Source of the DNA: Heligmosomoides polygyrus polygyrus
Taxonomy: Eukaryota; Nematoda; Chromadorea; Rhabditida; Heligmosomidae
Direction of reading: 5' to 3'
DNA length: 64,000 nt
Assembly (NCBI GenBank): GCA_947396885.1
Contig: OX377202.1
Location: 106,948,198 to 107,012,197 of the forward strand
The translations under genes and the position numbers were made by a program. Below the pieces are notes generated by a model that worked only from the letters and a program-made list of their open reading frames with translations, was not told where the DNA came from and did no database searches. Positions 57,476 to 64,000 of the stretch are shown piece by piece; position 1 is the first letter of the stretch; each line of letters starts with the position of its first letter.

Positions 57476-57975
57476 TACGCGCATCAATTTTTTCTTAATT
57501 CTTCACAGAACTACAGGAACTGCTATGCATAGGTTAGAGAAGGAAAAGAATAAGATGAAGAAGATGAAAACAGGAAAATGGGAGCTGGGAGGCTTTGTAG
57601 GTTCATCTGCTACCGGTGAACGCAGCCTGAATGAGTCCAGGAGAGGCAGCAGCCAATCACAGGCTTCTGTCTGCCTCCAGGCAGGTAAGTGCTGATTGGC
57701 TGGTGGGTGTCTCTGTTGCACTCGTCGCTTATACACGCCCAGGGAGGATTCCCTAATAGTACCGAAAACAAGGCATTCTCACTGGAAACGAAAGAAGCAG
57801 TAGAGCATATGAGATCCAGAAAGCAGAATTCGTCGAACCGTACGCATCAGAATCGACGGATTTCTGTTCAATTATGCAAAGTCACCGCTCGACACCGAAA
57901 TGGAGGGCGCAGGCGTGTTCGGCGCTACATCAAACGGGCCAGCCGAATGAATGGCCTTGCCAGCCAGCCACCTAC

Positions 57976-58241
57976 TGCGGCGAGAATGCCACGATCCCGC
58001 CAGCAAACGCTGCAGAGGCGGCGGCGGCCGCGGCGGCTTGGGGCGCCGGCGGCCGTCCGTCCGCCCGTACATGGCGATGTTTGTGGCATTGATCGACGAC
58101 GACGAGAAGCTCCGGATGTTTTGACAGCCGCCGACAGGCAACGAAATGAGTCAGAAGAGCCAGCCGGCCAACATTTCATCAGCCAGCCACCATGAATGCT
58201 GGACTTGGCGAAGGTACCCCACTCGGGAACCAGTTTCTCGC
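57976..58241 (-). CDS. Weak exon-like ORF in GC-rich block
   Basis: A CCTATTCAG acceptor opens an 88-codon minus-strand frame that begins Glu-Lys-Leu-Val-Pro-Glu-Trp-Gly. It can end at a GTAGGT site at 57975 in phase 0. The second half is Arg/Ala-rich and probably just reflects GC-rich repeat composition. All three minus frames are partly open, so the reading frame is not secure. Confidence 0.13.
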
Positions 58242-58392
58242 CTGAATAGGGCAGCCGCCGGAAAAACGCCATCCACCACGACCTCTCCTTGAGTGCTGTG
58301 AGCAGTAAGAAGTGCGGACATGGCAAACATCAAAGAGCAGAGCGCTGTCGGTCGGTGCTGCCGAGCCTGAGTCGAGCTTGAGTCGAGGAGGC

Positions 58393-58560
58393 ATTCCGCG
58401 CTCGTCGCAGATTAGGTGGGCCAGTCACGTCCTAAGCTTCCATATCGATTTATTCACTGCCCGATTTGCAACGATCGGATTAACTGCCTAGATTAAACTG
58501 AGTTTCAAAGATATGTCCTACCCTTCGTGTCTACTGCAGTTCTCATCGTGAAGATTCTCT
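58393..58560 (+). pseudogene. Decayed RTE RT fragment
   Basis: CGTCGCAGATTAGGTGGGCC followed by AGTCACGTC matches the RTE segment at 52056-52095 (TCGAAAATTAGGTGGGCCGG). The region then drifts and ends near a CTTCGTGTC piece. It is clearly inactive. Confidence 0.55.
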
Positions 58561-58618
58561 TCTAGAAGAGGAAATCCGTGCGCAGCATGACCGATCGATC
58601 GATATTCATTGTTTTATT

Positions 58619-58826
58619 GGCACATGTCGCGAAGATACAGCGAATGGGTGCGGAAACGTGCAACGTGGCACGGGAACGCGTCGCTGCGTAGCCCCTACCG
58701 TAGTCGCGGCAGCCAATCATAAGTCCTGCCTGTGCGGATGAGTTGGTGCCTGATTGGCTGCCGCGATTGCCGTGCGAACAAGGGCGCGTTCCCGTACTCC
58801 TACGATGCGTATTCGCGACATGTGCC
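58619..58826. mobile_element. MITE, family D
   Basis: GGCACATGTCGCGAAGATAC at the left and GTATTCGCGACATGTGCC at the right form the inverted ends of a 208-bp element. Inside are AGCCAATCA and TGATTGGCTGCCGCG. It pairs with the copy at 11292-11467. Confidence 0.82.
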
Positions 58827-59007
58827 GTTTTATCCTCCTCAGTGAAGCCCGAAATCAATGGATTATTTCCGATGGGATGGAAGGCTTAGCTTATTCTTGT
58901 GACTTCAGGCTATTCCACCTGCCCAAAAAATTCGTCATAATAGTTCTAATCGTGTTTGTTTCAGGCCCCTACCCTTCTACAGAGCTCAGACTATAATCAT
59001 TTTGGTT

Positions 59008-59092
59008 GACCTGGGAGCGAAATTGAACCCTGGTCTCTAATCCATAAGTGCCTGCATAAATAGTCTCTCCTGTTAACTGCGCCAGGCAGATC
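59008..59092 (-). mobile_element. tRNA-like head (SINE or tRNA pseudogene)
   Basis: On the minus strand, TGGCGCAGTTAACAGG (A box) and GGTTCAATTTC (B box) are spaced as in a tRNA. The acceptor and T-stem do not pair, so a functional tRNA is unlikely. Confidence 0.55.
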
Positions 59093-59159
59093 AATTCTAT
59101 ATATGTGCAGGTCACCATTACCTTTAGGCGTCCCTATATACGCTATATATGTAATAAAA

Positions 59160-59440
59160 GCCTATAAAGAACAAGGGCCAGAGCCGTTGTTGCCTTAGCC
59201 AATTGTCGCAAACAAGGTGGACCAGTCATGTTGTAGGCTTCGCCATGGATCTATTTGCTATCCACTTTACAACGACCATAACTGGCCTGATTCCCCTGAG
59301 TTTCAAAAGTTCCCTTGAACGAGGGACAAATCCCCTTCTTCATTCCACTCAAGCAGGAGAACCCATTGGGCTACTCAGGCACACGACAGGTGCGAATGGA
59401 AACGAAGCCAGCGCTTGCTCAGGAAATTGAACAGCGAAAC
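59160..59440 (+). pseudogene. Decayed RTE RT fragment
   Basis: GCCAATTGTCGCAAACAAGG, TGGACCAGTCATGTTGTAGG and TCAGGCACACGACAGGTGCG match the C-terminal part of the RTE at about 52045-52290 in the same order. Many small changes break the frame. Confidence 0.6.
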
Positions 59441-59792
59441 GAGCCCTACCAACCTCCTGGGTCCGTGAATTGGTATAGATTCGCATGGAAATGGTAGAAT
59501 GCTCTGCTGGTCACCGCAAGTCATTATGCACACTAAATATACATTCAAATCACTGCCACGATATCCCTTAAAAGTCGAATGCATGGCGTACTCCATGAAA
59601 TGATTGCTTACCATGGACTCCTATCTTTCATCTTTCACTTTCAGATTATTTGTTGCAACCTTGTATACAACATGCTTTGTAAAAGTAACGGTAAATGCCT
59701 GTGATCACTAATACCTTCGGATTGCGCCATGTTTTCCAATTTCGACTAAGATCCTGGAAGCACTTAGGTATCGTTATCCTGCACTGTTCGCT

Positions 59793-61001
59793 CACGTATT
59801 CTACACGGAGAGGCGGAAACACACCATCAGTCATAACCAATCAGAGCAGCGATAGAACATGCCCGAGCCAATCACATCATTAAACCAACAATGATATGCC
59901 CACTCGATGTGGCCTGATTTGTTGCCTGGCTCATGTTCCCTCTCAACCCCACGTAGACCACATTAACGACCAGTACCTAGAATTCGCTGAAATTGAGAAT
60001 CTGCCAAGGTTGGAGGGCACAACTCAGCAGCCCAGCGACGACATTAAGGAAGAAATTATGGAAAATGCTAGTAAAATAACACTAAGGGTATAGGTGCACG
60101 GCTGGGATGCGCCACGCATTCTACTTCTGCCGAGGCGGTACTAGTTGTTAATATGGCCTACATGGTGAAGCGTAGTGACGCCGTACAATCACAGCCAGTC
60201 AGAGGATCGACGAAACCCGAGTCAGCCAATCAGAGCGCACTCCTAGCCGCATGTCCATTCGATGCAGCTTACTATTGTAGTGCGTGCGCCGCCTATACCA
60301 CATGTAGGCCACATTCACGACATGTACCCAGAATTGACCGAAATTAGGAATCTGCCAAGGTTTTAGGACAGAACCTGATAGTCCAGCGAAGACGTGAAGG
60401 AATATATCAACACAAAAATCTAGAGGGTATAGACGGACGGTAATCAGTCTACTTCTGGGATGTGCCGTGCACTCAAATTCTTGCAGGCGCTGCTAGCCAT
60501 TGATGTGGACGACACGAGAGGCGCGAAATCGCCAGCCAATCACATCCAATCAGAGGGCCTATGAAGCATGCGCAAGCCAATCAGAGCACCCTCCCAATGG
60601 CGTGTCCATTCGATGCGGCTTATTGATATGGTGCGAGCGCTGCCTATACCACATGTAGGCCACATTCACGACATTTACCCAGAATTGACTGAAATTAGGA
60701 ATCTGCCAAGGTTTTAGGGCAGAACCTGATATTCCAACGAAGACTTGAAGGAATATCTAAACAAATAAAAACAGAGCTTATAGATGGACGGTGAACAATC
60801 TCATTTTGGGATGCGCCACGTCCTCCACTTCTGCGGAGGCGGTACTAGTTGTTAATGTGGTCAGCATGGAAGGCAGGAACCGCCAGCCGCCCACATCCAA
60901 TCAGGACATCGAGCAAACCGTCGTATATGCCACGCCCGCTTGATAACCTGATGGATTTGGTGGCTCCCCTCCCCATGTAGGCCATATTAACGTCTAGTAC
61001 C
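59793..61001. mobile_element. Cluster of four family B MITEs with shared spacer
   Basis: Copies at 59793-59977 (left end worn), 60137-60328, 60487-60679 and 60841-61001. The spacers share GAATTGACYGAAATTAGGAA, TCTGCCAAGGTTTTAGG, GACGTGAAGGAATAT and the GATGCGCCACGC motif, giving a unit of about 350 bp. The insides have repeated CCAATCAGAGC. Confidence 0.82.
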
Positions 61002-61079
61002 GTACTTGACTTGCGTGGTCAGGTGAGTCCGAATCCAATTCTCCAACCTTGGAGGCCATGGGGGGATCGTATTCTTAGC

Positions 61080-61160
61080 CGACAAGGTCGGGACCCGAAC
61101 TTCGAATCGATTCAGAGTGCAAACAAGAGTCGTCGCATTTTCTTACCACGCTACACTTGC
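61080..61160 (-). mobile_element. tRNA-derived SINE head
   Basis: Minus strand TGTAGCGTGGTAAGA (A-box-like) and GTTCGGGTCCCGACC (B-box-like) are at tRNA-like spacing. A GATGCGCCACG tail motif lies about 270 bp further on. Confidence 0.45.
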
Positions 61161-61509
61161 CATGCAAAGGGTTGGTGGATTCTAAGCGGCTCTGAATAAT
61201 CGGCCTCCGAAGCAGCCACATGTTCGACGTCATCTCTGCACGACGACGAGACGACCTCCCCTAAAGGACAGACAGCGCCCATCGAAATGGAATTCGTGCA
61301 AAAACCACCTCATTAGCACAGCCCGATCGACAGTCGGCCGGCCGACTGGGAGGGGACGGCGAGGAGGGGCTGGAAAATGGCAGGGTTTAGATCGATTTAC
61401 AGTTGGGTAACGAGCCCTGGGTAAAGATAATGACTTCTACTCGTTCTGAGCAACTCCATTACGCTGGAGAATCCTCACTGCATTACAGCTCTGTGCAATG
61501 GAAAGTCAC

Positions 61510-61628
61510 CGCGTAAAGTGCTTCCAGAGGACTGTAGGAGATCCCATAGGCGTAGGTGGACTTCCAGATGACGACGTAGTGGGCTTGGAAGACGTCAGTC
61601 CACCACTGAGCCTTGCAGAAAGTGCGGC
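61510..61628 (-). CDS. Trp/Tyr-rich exon-like segment
   Basis: On the minus strand a GCCTGCAG acceptor ends at 61629 and a GTGACT donor starts at 61509. Between them lie 39 codons rich in aromatic residues, for example Gln-Trp-Trp-Thr-Asp-Val-Phe and Tyr-Ala-Tyr-Gly-Ile-Ser-Tyr. The composition is unlike repeat translation and looks truly coding. It starts in phase 1 and ends in phase 0, so it could be a far-upstream exon of a longer galectin isoform. No known domain is recognised. Confidence 0.38.
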
Positions 61629-61859
61629 CTGCAGGCTTTCTCTCAGACTTTTCACTCCTTTCCTCCAGAGCCACTTCTGGAATTTCTCACGTCTTCAACT
61701 CTCCAGCTATTTGCGTCCGCTATTCCCACCGGAAAGAGAATTCGAAATGAGCATGTGCCTTCGTCTTCCCGCGAACGAGGACAATCTGAAAGAAATTATC
61801 GATCTTCTGGAATTCTAACGTTCTCGGGAATTCAACCTCACCGCAGAGCACCTTATCTA

Positions 61860-62140
61860 TGGGAGCTTATCGCAGTCTGGCCGCGCTTACGGGCTGTTTT
61901 CTATTGCTTTTGATGATAGGACCTAATCTAGCGGCGGAACCTTTGACGGCCTTTGAACCTGCCAGCAGAGTCACTATGGTGGCCCTGTTCTCAGTAGCAC
62001 GGTGTATTCGAAGCACAGGGTGCAACCGTGGTTGGATACAGATCTGGTATACGCCATGCATCTCACTTTCTTGCATTAACACTCCAGAATTCGATAATGC
62101 CCTTGCTGTGAAGTCCACAAAGCCGTGGGGCAACAATTAT
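61860..62140. other. Unannotated segment with overlapping short frames
   Basis: A plus-strand frame (61859-62203) starts with a hydrophobic run that resembles a signal peptide, and the minus strand is open too. Neither has a recognisable domain. Treat as non-coding unless transcripts are found. Confidence 0.25.
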
Positions 62141-62699
62141 ATTTGCGAGGGTTTCACCTCGAGCAATCATCTCCGCACAAAAATCGATAAAATCGATCAA
62201 TAATCATCGGCCGATCGATAGTGTTTACTTGACACCTCATATTGACAACTCTCTGCTAGGAGCACAACGTCAACCAAAATCTCAAGCCCGCTCTGAGACC
62301 GCTAGACTTGGTGGTGCAGACGCACGGACGGAGTTTTGGATAGACAGACAGACAGACAGACAAACAAACAAACGGATAGATGGTTAGATGCTATCTCTTT
62401 TGTATGGGAGATAGGATAGCATACATACGCGAAACAAAGCAATTTTTGATAACATGAATGTCGTTCATTTGTTACGAAGTTCACAAAGCCATCGGAAAGA
62501 AAACTCAAGCATTTCTCACCTCAAACGATCAAGCATGGACAAAAATCGAGAAATCGAATCGATCAATCACAAATCACAAAAATCGAGAAAAATCGAGAAT
62601 CGATCAATAAGCTGATCAAATATTTTTGTCTTACAGGTAAAATAAAAACTTCTGATAATATGGATAAAGGATAAGGATAAAGGACGACGTTACTCAATC

Positions 62700-62960
62700 C
62701 CTTATGGGATGCGCCAGCGCATTCTACTTCTACGGGATGTCGTGGAGGCGACATGAATGCGTATTTGGCCATACAATGACTTGCGGTGGCCAGCCGATGA
62801 ACAAGTCAGCGCTTTATTCTTCCCAGACACGTCTGGTACCAATTCACCGACCCCGGAGGGATGCAGGGCTTGGTTGGCCTGGGCGGGAAATTTGAACCAG
62901 GAACCTGGTATCGGGTGCACGCGACAGTCGCGCCTCCTCCGACTGCGCTACACACGCCCT
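62700..62960 (-). mobile_element. Best-preserved tRNA-derived SINE (about 260 bp)
   Basis: On the minus strand the head runs from 62958 with TGTAGCGCAGTCGGAGGAGG (A box) and GGTTCAAATTTC (B box, 62887-62898). The body contains CCAACCAAGCCCTGCATCCC and GACTTGTTCATCGGCTGGCC, and it ends near GGCGCATCCC at 62706. Body fragments recur at 3.2, 15.5 and 57.4 kb. It interrupts the satellite of 62.2-64.0 kb. Transcription would be by RNA polymerase III. Confidence 0.75.
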
Positions 62961-62965
62961 GATAA

Positions 62966-62972
62966 TATGAAT

Positions 62973-63016
<44 letters not shown>

Positions 63017-63020
63017 TTCA
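62966..63020 (+). repeat. TTTA microsatellite
   Basis: About 13 copies of TTTA directly beyond the tRNA-like head of the SINE. Confidence 0.95.
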
Positions 63021-64000
63021 CTTTTTGTGAAGCCCACATACCTACAGGGCAACATTTCCAAGCGCTTCTTACATAGGATGATCAAGGCTGAGAAAAAATC
63101 GATAGAATCAATCAATAAGCTGATCAAAGTTGTTTCTTTGACACATCAAATTCATAACTCTAAGTAGAGAAGGATAATGTCGATCAAAACATGATACCGC
63201 TCAGAGACCGCTAGACTTGGACGGATAGAGCGACTGACGCACAGACGGTCGGACAGACGGACAGACGAACAGACAGACAGACAGACAGACACAAGGACAG
63301 CTAGACAGATGCCAGATGTCCTCATATAGAGCGAGACCGAATAAAACAACTTTTGAGAACAAGAATATTATTTGCATGTTGTAAATAACACAAATCCACA
63401 GCACATTTAAGCGTTTCTTATATCGAACCGTCAACTCTGGGCAAAAATCGATGGAATCGATCAATAATCATTAGAAGGCCAGAACGGTTTTCCTGACGCG
63501 TCAAACAGGCAACTCTAAGCAGAGTAGGATAATGTCGACCAAAATTCGAATCCGCTCAGAGATCACTAGACTTTGACGGATAGAGCGACCGACGCACAGA
63601 CGGACGGACAGACAGACAGACAGGAGCACGGATAGAAAAGTGGTAGCTCCTTAATATAGAGGACAAATAAGCCAAATGAAACAACTTTTAATAACATGCA
63701 TATTATTTACTTGTTGTGAATCCCGCATACTCACTGGACAAAATTTTCAAGCGCTTCTTATTTCGAACGATCATGTATAGGCAAAATCGATAAAATCGAT
63801 CAATAATCATCAAAGAACCAGAACGTTTTGCTTAGCACGCCAAATAGACAACTCCATGAAGAGAGGGGTGATGTCGATCAAAATTTGAAGCCCGCTCAGA
63901 GATCGCTAGACTTGGACGGACAGACGCACGGACAGACGCACGGACAGATAGACCGGAGCTTGCTCTCTTATATACGTATAGTAGGATCAAAGGCTAAAAT

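Larger units (their letters stand above)
62160..64000. repeat. Satellite of about 345 bp interrupted by a SINE
   Basis: The anchor CGCTAGACTTGGACGGA occurs at about 62302, 63211, 63566 and 63906. The last spacings are 355 and 340 bp. The first gap is 909 bp because of the inserted SINE and TTTA tract. Each unit also has AAAATCGATARAATCGATCA and a GACAGACAGACA run. The array continues past the right edge. Confidence 0.85.

Noticed and set aside
59008..59092. Functional tRNA gene
   Set aside because: A and B boxes are present, but acceptor and T-stem halves do not pair and no clear anticodon loop can be placed. Called a SINE or pseudogene.
62875..62958. Functional tRNA gene
   Set aside because: The same head occurs attached to a repeated body, and the cloverleaf stems are broken.

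Overview
This window looks like a gene-poor, repeat-swollen stretch of a nematode chromosome. The only gene I can recognise with confidence is a tandem-repeat galectin, closest in my memory to the Caenorhabditis 32-kDa galectin LEC-1 (lec-1/lec-2 type). It lies on the minus strand. Seven coding exons can be read, from a start codon at 43187 down to a splice donor after 3294. They give 240 residues in one open frame. The last exon, which should hold about 40 residues, lies beyond the left edge. Intron sizes are extreme: about 27.0 kb, 83 bp, 6.1 kb, 82 bp, 3.8 kb, 2.2 kb and more than 3.2 kb. The TTTTTTCAG acceptor 23 bases before the start codon, the nematode galectin sequence and the RTE element all point to a nematode. 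The large introns and repeat load fit a big-genome rhabditid or strongylid, but that part is inference.

Layout from left to right. 1-2300 is a degenerate tandem array rich in ATCGAT and GACGGACAGAC, with a near-perfect 107-bp palindrome. 3.3-5.7 kb holds two galectin exons around a 208-bp tandem array. 7.6-11.5 kb has MITEs and two more exons (9506-9827). 12-15.1 kb has dispersed and tandem repeats. 15.9-16.2 kb has two exons. 16.2-43.2 kb is the giant first intron. It holds a 1.5-kb GACA tract, several ATCGAT arrays, AT-rich sequence, MITE arrays, a possible alternative first exon at 24.7 kb, and a 5'-truncated Penelope-like retroelement with a GIY-YIG domain N-terminal to its reverse transcriptase (35.7-38.3 kb). 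43.2-64 kb lies upstream of the main start. It holds more MITE arrays, a nearly complete 3.4-kb RTE retrotransposon with a 16-bp target-site duplication inserted into a dimeric satellite (48.4-53.0 kb), tRNA-derived SINEs, and a few exon-like pieces that could be remote 5' exons of the galectin gene.

Most of the rest is repeats. Three related small inverted-repeat families share an outer TGTCGCGAA/TAGTCGTTAA-type end and carry internal CCAATCA motifs. In several places they have been amplified together with their flanking DNA into tandem arrays. I see no CRISPR array, no rRNA, no convincing functional tRNA gene and no operon.
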